Below are positions 17,978 through 27,520 of a DNA stretch of 64,000 nt, piece after piece. A program made the translations under genes and the position numbers. Where the stretch lies: positions 79,253 through 143,252 of the forward strand of contig LNEE01000016.1 of the NCBI GenBank assembly GCA_001464895.1, given 5' to 3'. The notes below the pieces were generated by a model that made no database searches, was not told the origin of the DNA, and was given only the letters and a program-made list of their open reading frames with translations. Positions within the stretch are counted from its first letter, which is position 1, and each line of letters begins with the position of its first letter. The DNA is from Betaproteobacteria bacterium Ga0077532. Lineage in GTDB: Bacteria > Pseudomonadota > Gammaproteobacteria > Burkholderiales > Ga0077523.

Positions 17978-18784
17978 CTACCTCCCTTCTTCTAGGCGCG
18001 AACCCTCCGGAAGCTGTTCGATTCGCTTCAAACGCTCAACAACACCGCGTTCCTCCTTTTCGGAGAATGCGTACGGGTAGAGCGTCATGTTCTTCGAATT
18101 CTTGCCCCCACCGCCGTGAATTCGTATCTGCTCGGCAGCGTACTCAAGGTCCAGTCGCAAAAGAACGCCCATTGTGTTGACCCTGGGGTTCAAGCGTACT
18201 TCCCCACAGCGCTCGAATCCGAGGAGATGTTTGTAGAAGAGTGCGTGCTTCGGAGTGACCTCGATCAAGAGATCAGTGCAGTGATTGAGGTGGTAGGCGT
18301 AAATGAATGCCACGTGAAACAAGGCAGCGAGGAGGTGCTTCGAATTGACGCCGCGGTCGACGGCGAACTTGATCATTTCGCAAAGTTGCCCGCCATTCGC
18401 GCGCAGGGCGTCCGCCTCATCGCGGTACAGCACATCCACGAGCAAAGGGATCCCGCGGTCCAACCCCACAGTCAGCGTTCCGAGAGCGCTTCCGTCGTGA
18501 TAGTCAGCCGCCACAAGGGTGATTTGGTCCGGTCGCCCAACCACCTGTTGCCCAGCACCATAGCCACGCCATGAGTACATCTTGTTAAGTAGCAGCGTGG
18601 CCCCGAACCGCTTTCCTTCGGAGTCGGCAGGACGAATCCCGAACGTGCGAGCGTCCGTGCTGAAGATTGTCGCTATGTCCGAATCGGCACTGTGATCAAA
18701 CGAAAGCGAGGAGAAGACATCGCTCAATTCGTCCCCGGCAGTTGTGAACCCGATCGGCGTTTTCGAAGCCTCTCTCGTTGTCAT
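17978..18784 (-). CDS. FeeM-like N-acyltransferase, copy 2
   Basis: A 268-residue paralogue of copy 1 with the same order of blocks: CEMIKFA (residues 135-141), TDLLIEVTPKHALFYKHLLGF and NPRVNTMGVLL. The Cys-Glu followed by Arg/Lys-Phe-Ala motif and the long VTPxHxxFYKxxLGF helix are hallmarks of this FeeM/exosortase-associated acyltransferase group. ATG 18784 is chosen because GGGGAG lies nine bases before it; ATG 18811 has no ribosome site. The N-terminal 50 residues differ strongly from copy 1, so the two copies probably use different acceptors or donors. The product is unknown. Confidence 0.72.
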   Translation of the reverse strand: MTTREASKTPIGFTTAGDELSDVFSSLSFDHSADSDIATIFSTDARTFGIRPADSEGKRFGATLLLNKMYSWRGYGAGQQVVGRPDQITLVAADYHDGSALGTLTVGLDRGIPLLVDVLYRDEADALRANGGQLCEMIKFAVDRGVNSKHLLAALFHVAFIYAYHLNHCTDLLIEVTPKHALFYKHLLGFERCGEVRLNPRVNTMGVLLRLDLEYAAEQIRIHGGGGKNSKNMTLYPYAFSEKEERGVVERLKRIEQLPEGSRLEEGR

Positions 18785-19140
18785 TTCGTATGTCTCCCCG
18801 TTCTCCCACATGGGCCGACGTCGCGACGCCCCATCATGGCCGATGTTGCAGTCCCCAACAAACCGGGCAAAGATCCCTCAGCAACATGGAAACTCCAGCA
18901 ATGCGCTGATTGGACGCGAGCAGCTTTCTTGCCTGCGGACGAGATCGGCTCACGGCGAGCCGGCATAGCGAATGCAAGAACTGTCGCCTAGGGGAAACGA
19001 AGAGGGTTTCCAAACGAAACCACCCGACGCACTCGACATGGACAAACAGGTTAAGAGCCTTCGTTGCGGGGACGAAGGACTCTCAAGACTTGACACTCCG
19101 GCAGGTTTGGGTTTCCAAACCGCTCAAGCCGGTCCAGCGA
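18785..19140. other. intergenic region with a 12-bp direct repeat
   Basis: No gene is seen. GGGTTTCCAAAC occurs twice, at 19004-19015 and 19109-19120; the second copy lies in an inverted repeat GGTTTGG/CCAAACC (19104-19121) just after the grxD stop and could slow or end transcription. Confidence 0.4.
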
Positions 19141-19470
19141 TCAGGACTGCGCGGAACCTGGCCCGATGAGCTTCTGCAGTTCGCCGCTCTGATACATCTC
19201 GCGCATGATGTCCGCGCCCCCTACGAAATCGCCTCGAACGTACAGCTGTGGAATCGTCGGCCAGCTCGAGAACTCCTTGATCCCCTGTCGAATGTCCGGA
19301 TCGTCCAACACATTGACTGTAGCCACTTCCTCGACACCACACGCTTCTAGAATCTGAATCGCCGCCGCCGAGAACCCACACATCGGCGCGTCCGGGGTGC
19401 CTTTCATGTAGAGGACAACGGGGTTCTCAGACACCTGCTTGCGAATCGCTTCCTTCTTGTCCATGGGCAT
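19141..19470 (-). CDS. grxD: monothiol glutaredoxin, Grx4/GrxD family
   Basis: A 109-residue protein with the CGFS active-site motif (MCGFSAAA), the TVP-like site WPTIPQLYV and the C-terminal GGADIMREM block that binds glutathione. This is the [2Fe-2S]-binding monothiol glutaredoxin used in iron-sulphur cluster transfer. Its length fits the family. The start is MPMDKKEA at 19470 (GGAG four bases upstream); the second ATG at 19464 has a longer spacing and is equally possible. It is the last gene of the hemA-prfA-prmC-grxD run, 102 bases after prmC. Confidence 0.95.
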   Translation of the reverse strand: MPMDKKEAIRKQVSENPVVLYMKGTPDAPMCGFSAAAIQILEACGVEEVATVNVLDDPDIRQGIKEFSSWPTIPQLYVRGDFVGGADIMREMYQSGELQKLIGPGSAQS

Positions 19471-19572
19471 GCTGCTCCGTTCATTTCGAGGCATCCAAAG
19501 ACGGACACCTCCTATAGAAACTGATGGTAACGGCTCCATGCCGACGCAACAACCGAGGCGCCGGACGGATCG

Positions 19573-20472
19573 TCAAGCGCTCACTGCGGTGCTCTTGCGA
19601 CGCGCCTTGTCTGGCGCCTTTCGCGCCATCCGACCAACAACGATACGGGGAACTCCACTCAGGTCGTTCGCGGTTTCCACGGACTGGAAACCCGCCGCAG
19701 TGAACATTTGGCAGACTTCGTCTCGCTGGTCGTACCCGTGCTCGACGACGAGTGTGCCGCCCGCATCGAGGTGGCTAGGCGCAGTCGAAACAACCACGCG
19801 CAATGCATCGAGACCGTCGGATCCCCCAACCAAGGCGCGCGCGGGTTCGAACTTCAGTGCATCCAAGTGCGGATCACCTTCTGCGACGTAGGGTGGATTC
19901 GATACGATCACCTCGAAAGTCTCCCCTGCCAGCGCGCGATACCAATCGGACTGCAGCAGACGCGCGTTGCTCGCGCCGAGACGCTCGGCGTTCTCGCGCG
20001 CAACCGCAAGCGCCTCTTCGCTCGCATCCACACCTGTGACGAGCGCCGCAGGCCTGGCAAGCGCGATCGAGATGGCAATACAACCGCTACCGGTCCCGAG
20101 ATCAAGGACGCGCGCAGCGCGCCCTTCCGGGCAGGCACCGAGTGCCGCCTCAACGAGCACTTCGGTGTCTGGACGAGGAATCAGAACGTCCTGCGTCACT
20201 TTGAACAGGTGGTCTCTGAAGGGCCATTCCCCGAGCACGTAAGGAAGTGGCTCACCTCGAAGGCGTCGATCGAAGACTATCCCGTAGGCAGAAAGATCGA
20301 AGCGGCCGGGAGATTCCCGTTCCCGAACGATCAACTGAGCCGGCGTCAGTTGCAGTGCATGCGTTGCGAGCCGTCGAATCTCGCGCATGGCGTCGCCCCG
20401 GGATATCTTGACCGTCGCGGCCAAGCGCCGGGCATCTGCTGCCAGACGCGCACCCAAAGTAAACAGACTCAT
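19573..20472 (-). CDS. prmC: release factor glutamine methyltransferase
   Basis: A 299-residue SAM-dependent enzyme that methylates the Gln of the GGQ motif in release factors. It has the SAM motif [16 protein letters not shown] and the diagnostic catalytic NPPY ([12 protein letters not shown]), after the helical substrate-recognition domain with [11 protein letters not shown]. The ATG overlaps the prfA stop by 4 bases (20469-20472), so enzyme and substrate are translated together. Length is normal for the family. Confidence 0.97.
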   Translation of the reverse strand: MSLFTLGARLAADARRLAATVKISRGDAMREIRRLATHALQLTPAQLIVRERESPGRFDLSAYGIVFDRRLRGEPLPYVLGEWPFRDHLFKVTQDVLIPRPDTEVLVEAALGACPEGRAARVLDLGTGSGCIAISIALARPAALVTGVDASEEALAVARENAERLGASNARLLQSDWYRALAGETFEVIVSNPPYVAEGDPHLDALKFEPARALVGGSDGLDALRVVVSTAPSHLDAGGTLVVEHGYDQRDEVCQMFTAAGFQSVETANDLSGVPRIVVGRMARKAPDKARRKSTAVSA

Positions 20473-21551
20473 TGCTCCTCCGCTAGTGAAGCCAGTTGCT
20501 CCGCCTGATGCTCAGCCATGAGCGCAGCACAAAGTTCCTCGATGTCGCCATCCATGATCTGGGCAATCTTGTGGAGCGTGATGTTGATGCGGTGATCCGT
20601 CACTCGCCCCTGGGGAAAGTTGTAAGTTCGGATACGCTCGGAACGATCCCCACTACCAATCATGGACTTGCGATCAGCAGCCGTCTTCGCGGCCTGTTCT
20701 CTCACCTGCTTGTCACGAATCCGCGCGGCGAGAATCGACATCGCCTGCGCCTTGTTCTTGTGTTGGGATCGGTCGTCCTGACACTCCACCACGATCCCCG
20801 TGGGCAAGTGGGTGACGCGCACGGCGGAATCGGTCTTGTTGATGTGCTGCCCCCCGGCGCCGGAGGCGCGAAAGGTGTCAACTCGCAGATCGGCCGGATT
20901 CAGAATGACATCCGTGACGTCGTCAACCTCCGGCAGGATGGCCACTGTGCATGCCGACGTATGGATCCGCCCCTGCGCTTCCGTCGCTGGTACTCGCTGG
21001 ACCCGATGACCACCTGATTCGAACTTGAGCTTCGAGTAGGCCCCCTGACCGGCGATCTTGGCGATGATTTCCTTGAAGCCACCCAACTCGCTCGGACTCT
21101 GGGCAACGAGCTCGACCCTCCAGCCATTGCGCTCGGCGAACCGCGAATACATGCGGAACAAGTCACCCGCAAACAACGCGGATTCGTCTCCCCCGGCACC
21201 CGCTCGAATCTCGAGAAAGATGTCGCGGTCGTCGTTGGGGTCGCGAGGCAGAAGCTCCCGCTGAAGTTCGGACTCGAGTTCCTCCAGGCGCCGGCGAGTG
21301 GCCCGAGTCTCTTCTTCAGCGAACTCACGCATGCCCGGCTCGGCCGCCATCTGTTGGGCGGCCGCCAGGTCATGCTCTCCTTCACGGTAGGCGCGATAGA
21401 GGTCGACAACCGGTCGGATGCCTGCATGTTCCCGCACCAGCTTTCGATAGGTATCGAGGTCACGCGTGACCTCTTCCTGGGCCAACAGGTGATCGATCTC
21501 TTCGATGCGTGCAGAAAGTCGCATCAGTCGCGACGAAAGCGATGCCTTCAT
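20469..21551 (-). CDS. prfA: peptide chain release factor 1
   Basis: A 360-residue class I release factor, full length. The GGQ loop is [15 protein letters not shown] and the stop-codon reader segment includes PxT-type residues in the region of [17 protein letters not shown]. It recognises UAA and UAG in the ribosome A site. It overlaps both hemA (21548-21551) and prmC (20469-20472) by 4 bases, the usual arrangement in beta- and gammaproteobacteria. Confidence 0.97.
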   Translation of the reverse strand: MKASLSSRLMRLSARIEEIDHLLAQEEVTRDLDTYRKLVREHAGIRPVVDLYRAYREGEHDLAAAQQMAAEPGMREFAEEETRATRRRLEELESELQRELLPRDPNDDRDIFLEIRAGAGGDESALFAGDLFRMYSRFAERNGWRVELVAQSPSELGGFKEIIAKIAGQGAYSKLKFESGGHRVQRVPATEAQGRIHTSACTVAILPEVDDVTDVILNPADLRVDTFRASGAGGQHINKTDSAVRVTHLPTGIVVECQDDRSQHKNKAQAMSILAARIRDKQVREQAAKTAADRKSMIGSGDRSERIRTYNFPQGRVTDHRINITLHKIAQIMDGDIEELCAALMAEHQAEQLASLAEEQ

Positions 21552-22801
21552 GCCCGCCTGTCGCCCCCGAAGAGGCCCGACAGCACACCGAGGATCCGGT
21601 CTCGATCGTCGCCCTCGGCACCTTGGAGTGCCTGCGTCGGACCATGGAGGAACTTGTTCGTCAGCCCGTGTGAGAGCGCCTCGAGCACCACTTTCGGATC
21701 ATCACCACGCGCAATGGCTCTCAGCGCGCGATCGACCTCATGCTGTCTGACGGCCTCTGCACGCCCGCGGATCTCCCGGATCGCCGGCACCAACTCGCGG
21801 GACCGCAACCACCGCATGAAATCGGACACACCCGTGGCGATGATCGACTCCGCCTCGGCAACAGCGGCATGACGGTGGTCGAGCCCCTCACGGACGATCG
21901 TCCCGAGATCGTCAACCGTGTAGAGGAAGACGTCCCCGAGCTTGGCAACCTCCGGCTCGATATCTCGAGGCACCGCGAGGTCCACCAGCAGCATCGGCCG
22001 ATGCCGCCTCGCCTTCAGCGCCCGCTCGATAAGGCCCTTGCCAAGGATCGGCAGCGGGCTGGCAGTACACGTCACGACGATATCGAACTGCGCCACCGCA
22101 TCTGGAAGCGCCGACAGAGGGATGGCCTGGCCGGAATACTTGACCGCCATTCCTTCCGCCCGCTCCATCGTTCGGTTCGTGAAAACAGCACGCCGCGGCT
22201 TCCGAGCACAGAAATGGGCTGCGCAGAGATCGATCATCTCGCCTGCGCCGATGAAAAGAACGGCTTGCTCCGCGATGGAAGGAAAGATCCGCTCGGCGAC
22301 CCGGACACCCGCCGCGGCCAGCGACACCGAGCTTGCGCCGATATCGGTCCGGGTCCTGACCTCCTTCGCAACAGAGAACGTTCGCTGAAAAAGCTTGTGA
22401 AGGACGGTACCAAGAGTCCCGGCCTCTTCCGCGAAACGTACGGCCTGCTTCATCTGCCCCAGGATCTGCGCTTCGCCGATGACCATGGACTCGAGGCCGC
22501 TGGCGACCCGGAAAGCATGCGCAACCGCCTGTTCGCGGGGGAATTCGTAGAGGTAGGGGGCGAGCTTGTCAGCGCCGAGCCCGTGGTACTTCGCGAGCCA
22601 ATCGATGATCCGCGAGGGCTCGGCTGTGGCGCAAAACACTTCCGTGCGGTTGCAGGTCGAGATGATCGCGGCTTCGTCGACGCGCTGATTCTTGACAAGA
22701 TCGACGAGCGCGGGCCGAAGGCCTTCTGCGGCGAAGGCCACCTGTTCGCGCAACGCAAGTGGCGCCGTCTGGTGGTTGACGCCTAGCGCGACCAGTTCCA
22801 T
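21548..22801 (-). CDS. hemA: glutamyl-tRNA reductase
   Basis: A 417-residue enzyme that reduces glutamyl-tRNA to glutamate-1-semialdehyde, the first step of C5 tetrapyrrole synthesis. It has the active-site Cys in STCNRTEVF (about residues 48-56), the NADPH-binding loop [10 protein letters not shown] and the long C-terminal dimer helix. The start is the ATG of [14 protein letters not shown]. tRNA-Phe is encoded upstream on the same strand. It is translationally coupled to prfA. Confidence 0.97.
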   Translation of the reverse strand: MELVALGVNHQTAPLALREQVAFAAEGLRPALVDLVKNQRVDEAAIISTCNRTEVFCATAEPSRIIDWLAKYHGLGADKLAPYLYEFPREQAVAHAFRVASGLESMVIGEAQILGQMKQAVRFAEEAGTLGTVLHKLFQRTFSVAKEVRTRTDIGASSVSLAAAGVRVAERIFPSIAEQAVLFIGAGEMIDLCAAHFCARKPRRAVFTNRTMERAEGMAVKYSGQAIPLSALPDAVAQFDIVVTCTASPLPILGKGLIERALKARRHRPMLLVDLAVPRDIEPEVAKLGDVFLYTVDDLGTIVREGLDHRHAAVAEAESIIATGVSDFMRWLRSRELVPAIREIRGRAEAVRQHEVDRALRAIARGDDPKVVLEALSHGLTNKFLHGPTQALQGAEGDDRDRILGVLSGLFGGDRRA

Positions 22802-22946
22802 CGGCTATCGGTCCGGACGCGGCATAGCGGAAATTCGCGAAGTTTGATGCTGCCTCCGGAATCGCACACCACGGTCTGCCGCTGGGCGGCGGTCTCCATG
22901 CTAGGACCCCTCGGAACGAAGGAATCGCTCCGGAAGACAGTGGGGT

Positions 22947-23022
22947 TGGTGGCCAAGGGCGGAATCGAACCACCGACACAAGGATTTTCAATCCTCTGCT
23001 CTACCGACTGAGCTACTTGGCC
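22947..23022 (-). tRNA. tRNA-Phe (GAA)
   Basis: Minus strand, 76 bases including encoded CCA. Acceptor stem GGCCAAG/CTTGGCC, D arm GCTCAGTCGGTAGAGC, anticodon arm GAGGA-TTGAAAA-TCCTT with anticodon GAA, T arm with GTTCGATTC. All stems pair. It is upstream of hemA. Confidence 0.97.
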
Positions 23023-23666
23023 GTCGTCACACAGTCGACATCCCGCCCAGACGCTCCCCCGAACGATTAGAGGGAACTGTTGATTCAGTGCGAGGCGTCG
23101 AAACGTTCCGGTTGAGACACTCAGCTGGCTGGTTTCCCTCGCCGCATGGCTTTTCTTCGCCATAAGGCAGCAGGCATTACGTAAGCCAACCCGTCCGCAA
23201 CCGAACGAAAATTATAGACGATCGATGCAGCGATGGCGAGCCAGGCGAGCACCTAGAGAATCATGCACTCCCGCGCGGACTCGCGATAACATCGACGGGG
23301 GAAGGAGTTTGTTGTCTGTCCACGGAGCCCCACGGCGGACACAGGCGCAATCGCGCCCTTTCGCCGGAGTGTCGGATAAGCACGCCACCGACACGAGCGA
23401 CAGGTGATGGGCTCGCCTCGTCGGAAGCCATCGGACATCGGGCCAAGAGCGCACGACACCCAGACTGCAAACGAATCGACCGCCGTCAACACCATTTAGG
23501 AAACCAGTCACAGATACGAGCGGCCCGTCGCGAATTGCGCGGGCAACCGCTCCCTGAGATCCGATCGCCAAGCCAGATCCTGGCTACGACGGAGCCCGGC
23601 TCCCCGGTCCCTTACCCCTACAAGCCAGGCGCAGTACCCGGAACCGCCAGCGAGCCCCCACCCAGC
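23023..23666. other. 644-base gap before the signalling gene, no gene supported
   Basis: Both strands hold short ORFs, but none has a ribosome site, a family pattern or reasonable composition. The part next to 23022 must contain the tRNA promoter (minus strand). The part before 23667 must contain the promoter of the signalling gene. I found no clear -35/-10 or sigma-54 match. Confidence 0.5.
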
Positions 23667-25652
23667 ATGGAACGCATACTTCTCGTAGAGAGCAACGCCA
23701 CCCTCAGGGAATGGTGCCGGCTTCATCTCAACGCAAATGGTTACCAGGTGACCGCGGGGGATCACCTCGGCCAGATGCTCGATGCAGCACGGAGCGAACG
23801 ATCTGACCTGGCGATCATCTCGACCGACCTGCCCGGCAGCAACGCATTCGTGCTTGCCGCCACGCTGCGCTCCGATGCACGCACCGCCATGATTCCTCTG
23901 CTTTTCCTCGTTCCGGGAGATGAGCCGGAGACGTATTCCCGAGCGCTGACCATTGCCCCGGGCGGCGTTCTAAGCAAGCCCTTCGGATGGCCCGTACTGC
24001 GGGAAGCGGTTCGCGCTCGACTGGGCTCCGAGATGAATGGCGGGGCCGGCACGGACATGCCGGCACTCTCCGCGTGGGGTACGAGCCCGCTTGCGTCACC
24101 GGGGATGCTCGTCGAGTCCCGTAGTGCGAGCGTGCTCTTCGTTTCGTTGCGAAACCTCGTGACACTCGCAAGGTCTCTGCGCGGCAGAACACTCGAGTCG
24201 CTGCTGCAGAAGTTCGTGACCGACTCGCGCGACGCCATTCTCAGCCAGGGCGGCTGGGTCGTTCGCGCTGACGCCACTGGACTGCTGGCGCTCTTCGAGG
24301 ATGGCCCGAACACGGACCGAACGCATTCGACCCGCGCCTTCGAGGCGGCGATGGCGGCCATGCTCACCGCCAGGCGGGTCAAGACGTGGGCTCACGCCAC
24401 GCTCTCGGACGCGTTCATACCCCAGATTTCGATCGGCTGCGGGATCGACTCGGGAGAGGTGATCGTGGCGCGTCTGGCAATCGGGGGCACCGTGGTACCC
24501 AGCGTCGCCGGCCCGGCCGTCGATGTGGCGAGCCGGCTGGATGGCCGCTCCAAGGGGCTGGGTTGGAGCATCGCGGTGTCTGAAGCGAGCGCACTGCTTG
24601 CCGGCAACCGCTTTCAACTGGGCCGCCGAGCGACCGTCACGGACTCCGACCACGGCACCATCCCGATCGTCGAAGTGAGCGGGTTCAACCCAGGGACGGC
24701 CCGCCCCGGCGAACTGATCATGATGACCGAGGCCAGCGAGGCAATCCTGTCGAATGGCATCCTGGCCCGCCTGCCTGGCGACGCCGAGCCCGACGAAGCC
24801 GATCGAACGATCGTGGTGGGCGGGTCGTTGCGCCCGCCGGAGGAGCACGACGTCGGTGTCCCGCATCGGAAGATAGTGAAGCGTGTCGGGCAGGGCTCGA
24901 GCGTCACTGCGTATCAAGCAGTACACGAACACACTGCGAGGGACGAGTTTCTCAAGGTGATCCCCGTCCGTGAGGTCCCGGACGGCTTCATCGAGCAATA
25001 CCTCGACGACTATCGCCGGATTGCTGACCTCGACCAGCGCAACGTTCTCTCGGTCTTCGAGATCGGGCGTACCGACGACATCGCATTCGTGGCAACGGAG
25101 TTCCTGCCGGGAGGGAGCCTCGAGGCCGCGATCCGCAAACGCGTCCCGATCGGTCTGTCACTCAACTATCTTGCGCAGATGAGCTTCGCACTCGACGCCC
25201 TGCACGGGCTGGACCTCTTTCACGGATCGCTCGGCGCGGAACATTTTCTGTTCCGAAAGGAACGGGTCGTGGTGTTGGCTGACTTCAACACCACCGAACG
25301 AGCATTGCGCACAGCGCGCCGCGAAAATGTTTCAGCTTCCGAGCGTGAAGCGTATCTCCAGAACGGCCGACGGGCGGATTTCCGCGCGCTCGGACTCATC
25401 CTGAGCGCACTGCTTCGAGGGGACACGCCAGCTCGAAGCGGGGGCCAGCCCGACGGAGATCTGACAGCATCGCTGCGCCTGCCCGAAGAACTCGCAGCAC
25501 TTCGACCCTGTCTGGAAGGGCTCCTCGGAACAGGGCGAAATCGCGCGTTCGAAAGGGCCGAGGAAGTGCTCGTTGAATTGATGACGGTCCGGGAGGTGTT
25601 TCCGTTCGACATGCGCGCCGGTGATCCCGACAGCGCGCCGCTGCTTCCATGA
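23667..25652 (+). CDS. receiver / cyclase-homology / kinase-like fusion protein, all three domains degenerate
   Basis: A 661-residue cytoplasmic protein with three domains. Residues 1-120 are receiver-like (ILLVESNA..., LSKPF with the conserved Lys), but the phosphoacceptor position reads ISTDLPG with Ser where Asp is expected. Residues about 155-340 are class III cyclase-like (ending VVPSVAGPAVDVASRLDG), but the metal-binding Asp of the usual LFxDI motif is Ser (LFVSL). Residues about 420-650 are Ser/Thr-kinase-like, with Lys in FLKVIP, but the HRD motif is HGS and DFG is DFN. It therefore looks like a scaffold or sensor, not an enzyme. The ATG at 23667 starts the receiver fold; the open frame runs 44 codons further upstream but with Pro-rich noise. 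No clear ribosome site is seen. Confidence 0.75.
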   Translation: MERILLVESNATLREWCRLHLNANGYQVTAGDHLGQMLDAARSERSDLAIISTDLPGSNAFVLAATLRSDARTAMIPLLFLVPGDEPETYSRALTIAPGGVLSKPFGWPVLREAVRARLGSEMNGGAGTDMPALSAWGTSPLASPGMLVESRSASVLFVSLRNLVTLARSLRGRTLESLLQKFVTDSRDAILSQGGWVVRADATGLLALFEDGPNTDRTHSTRAFEAAMAAMLTARRVKTWAHATLSDAFIPQISIGCGIDSGEVIVARLAIGGTVVPSVAGPAVDVASRLDGRSKGLGWSIAVSEASALLAGNRFQLGRRATVTDSDHGTIPIVEVSGFNPGTARPGELIMMTEASEAILSNGILARLPGDAEPDEADRTIVVGGSLRPPEEHDVGVPHRKIVKRVGQGSSVTAYQAVHEHTARDEFLKVIPVREVPDGFIEQYLDDYRRIADLDQRNVLSVFEIGRTDDIAFVATEFLPGGSLEAAIRKRVPIGLSLNYLAQMSFALDALHGLDLFHGSLGAEHFLFRKERVVVLADFNTTERALRTARRENVSASEREAYLQNGRRADFRALGLILSALLRGDTPARSGGQPDGDLTASLRLPEELAALRPCLEGLLGTGRNRAFERAEEVLVELMTVREVFPFDMRAGDPDSAPLLP

Positions 25653-25688
25653 CGAGCAAGCGGCCCGGGCAATCTGCCGGACTGACGC

Positions 25689-26477
25689 CTACTTGATGGT
25701 CTTCATCAGATCCAGCAGCCACTGAACCGGAAGCGCGTACGCGATGCCGCTGGGCTGCGACAGGAGCGTCTCTCTCGACGCCTTAACGAATACGCTGTTC
25801 AGGATTCCGACCACCCCACCCGACTCGGGGTCGTAGAGGGGACTCCCACTGTTACCCGGGTACGCGGTGGCATCGAGTTGCATCACCGCAGCAGCCCCGC
25901 TCGACAGACGTCGAATCGCCTGAGCATCGAGCTGTGCCGCATCGCTCGTAGGTATCGATATCGGTGTGAGCGCCGCCACCATCGCCCGATGGGTCACCGG
26001 TATGAGCCCCAGCACCGCGCCGATGGGAAAACCAGTGAAGTAGAGCGTCTGGCCTTCGCGAACGCGGAACGTCTCCAAGATCCGAAGCGGCGGAAGCTTG
26101 GCCCCTTCGATGGCAAGAATCGCCAGATCATTGGTGCGATCCACGGCGAGGACTCGAGCCATGCGGGCCTGCCCCGTTGAGATGTTGATCCCGGGCAGCA
26201 CAGCCACCAGGGATTCCCGGCGCTCACTGTCCAGGGTTGGCGGAAGGACATGCGCATTGGTGACGATCCACGCGCCGTCACCGATGGCGAATCCAGTCCC
26301 GCGAAAGGCGAAGGCAGGATTTCGAGTGCGCTCATAGGTGCCAACTGCCACCACCGACGCCTTCACACGCTCGATGGTGTCCATCGGATCGGAGCGCGCC
26401 TCGCCCACTGCCAAGGTCAGCAGAAGCCACGGGAGTCCCATCCGGAAAACGCGGACGAGCGCCGTCACGGACTTCAC
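25689..26477 (-). CDS. exported trypsin-like serine protease (S1C-like, no PDZ)
   Basis: A 262-residue protein with a signal sequence ([13 protein letters not shown]) and the full catalytic triad: His in TNAHV, Asp in DRTNDLAIL and Ser in GNSGSPL. It is like the protease half of DegP/HtrA but stops without a PDZ domain, so it may be a small processing or quality-control protease in the periplasm. The GTG at 26477 overlaps the stop of the epimerase gene (GTGA), so it belongs to the sugar-nucleotide operon. It converges on the signalling gene. Substrates are unknown; processing of exported PEP-CTERM or polysaccharide proteins is only a guess. Confidence 0.82.
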   Translation of the reverse strand: MKSVTALVRVFRMGLPWLLLTLAVGEARSDPMDTIERVKASVVAVGTYERTRNPAFAFRGTGFAIGDGAWIVTNAHVLPPTLDSERRESLVAVLPGINISTGQARMARVLAVDRTNDLAILAIEGAKLPPLRILETFRVREGQTLYFTGFPIGAVLGLIPVTHRAMVAALTPISIPTSDAAQLDAQAIRRLSSGAAAVMQLDATAYPGNSGSPLYDPESGGVVGILNSVFVKASRETLLSQPSGIAYALPVQWLLDLMKTIK

Positions 26478-27520
26478 TCGCCGCGCCCCGGTTCTCCGTA
26501 TTCGGACAAGTACCATGGCAACGCCTCCCGCAGACCATTCTCGAGATCGTGCGTCGGCTCATACCCGAGAAGACTCTGGGCAAGGCCGACATCGGCCAAG
26601 GAGTGGCGCACGTCACCCGGACGAAAGTCGTGGTACTCAGGAACGGCCTCGATGCCCATCAGGTCGCGAAGCATGCCGAACAGCATGTTCAAGGACGTCC
26701 TGTGGTGTACCGCAACATTGTAGATGCGGTTGACCGCATCCGGCGATTCGGTCAGCGCCGCCAGCAGGTTCATCTGGACGACGTTCTTGACGTAGCAGAA
26801 GTCCCGGGAGGTCTCGCCATCGCCGAAGATCTTCACGGACTCCCCCGCGAGCATCGCCTTCACCCATCGTGGAATAACCGCCGCATAAGGTCCTGCAGGA
26901 TCCTGCCTGGCACCGAAGACGTTGAAGTACCGCAGGCCGACCGATTGAAGACCATAGCTTCTGGCGAACACCGATGCATAGAGTTCCGTGACGTACTTCG
27001 TCACGGCGTACGGAGAGAGCTGCTGCCCGATGACGTCCTCGACCTTGGGAAGGGCCGGGTGATCTCCGTACACCGAACTGGATGATGCAAAGACGAAGCG
27101 ATGCACCTTGGCATCGCGAGCTGCCACCAACATGTTGAGGGTGCCATTCACGTTGGCCGCGTGCGAAAGCAACGGATCGGCGATGGACCGCGGCACCGAC
27201 CCCAGCGCAGCCTGATGCAGTACGTACTGCACACCCTCGCACGCCGCCACGCATACATCGAGGTCGCGTATGTCGGCCTCGATCAGCCGGTGCCTTGCCC
27301 AGGAAGCCTCACCCACCGACGCACGCACCAGATCGAGGTTGCGACGTCGACCAGTGGCGAAATTGTCGAGCGTCACCACCTCCTGACCGGCGCCCAACAG
27401 GGTCTCGATGAGATGGGACCCAATGAATCCCGCACCTCCCGTCACCAACCAGCGGGCGCGTGTCCGAAGCAGCGCCGGAGGCAGCCTCGCTGCCGTCGGT
27501 GCCTTCGCGAGATCGGTCAA
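26474..27520 (-). CDS. NAD-dependent epimerase, UDP-N-acetylglucosamine 4-epimerase type (WbpP/VipB-like)
   Basis: A 348-residue extended SDR enzyme with the NAD loop [12 protein letters not shown], the Ser of ASSSSVYGD and the YxxxK catalytic pair in [11 protein letters not shown]. The N-terminal extension before the Rossmann fold and the long [16 protein letters not shown] segment are like WbpP/VipB/TviC, which convert UDP-GlcNAc or its acid to the Gal form. The start is a TTG at 27520 overlapping the stop of the dehydrogenase (TTGA). The frame is open far upstream with no better start. It pairs with the dehydrogenase to supply an amino-sugar acid for the polysaccharide. Confidence 0.85.
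   Translation of the reverse strand: MTDLAKAPTAARLPPALLRTRARWLVTGGAGFIGSHLIETLLGAGQEVVTLDNFATGRRRNLDLVRASVGEASWARHRLIEADIRDLDVCVAACEGVQYVLHQAALGSVPRSIADPLLSHAANVNGTLNMLVAARDAKVHRFVFASSSSVYGDHPALPKVEDVIGQQLSPYAVTKYVTELYASVFARSYGLQSVGLRYFNVFGARQDPAGPYAAVIPRWVKAMLAGESVKIFGDGETSRDFCYVKNVVQMNLLAALTESPDAVNRIYNVAVHHRTSLNMLFGMLRDLMGIEAVPEYHDFRPGDVRHSLADVGLAQSLLGYEPTHDLENGLREALPWYLSEYGEPGRGE

Noticed and set aside
23212..23571. Short ORFs between tRNA-Phe and the signalling gene
   Set aside because: Arg/Ser/Cys-rich, no ribosome site, overlapping each other in several frames.
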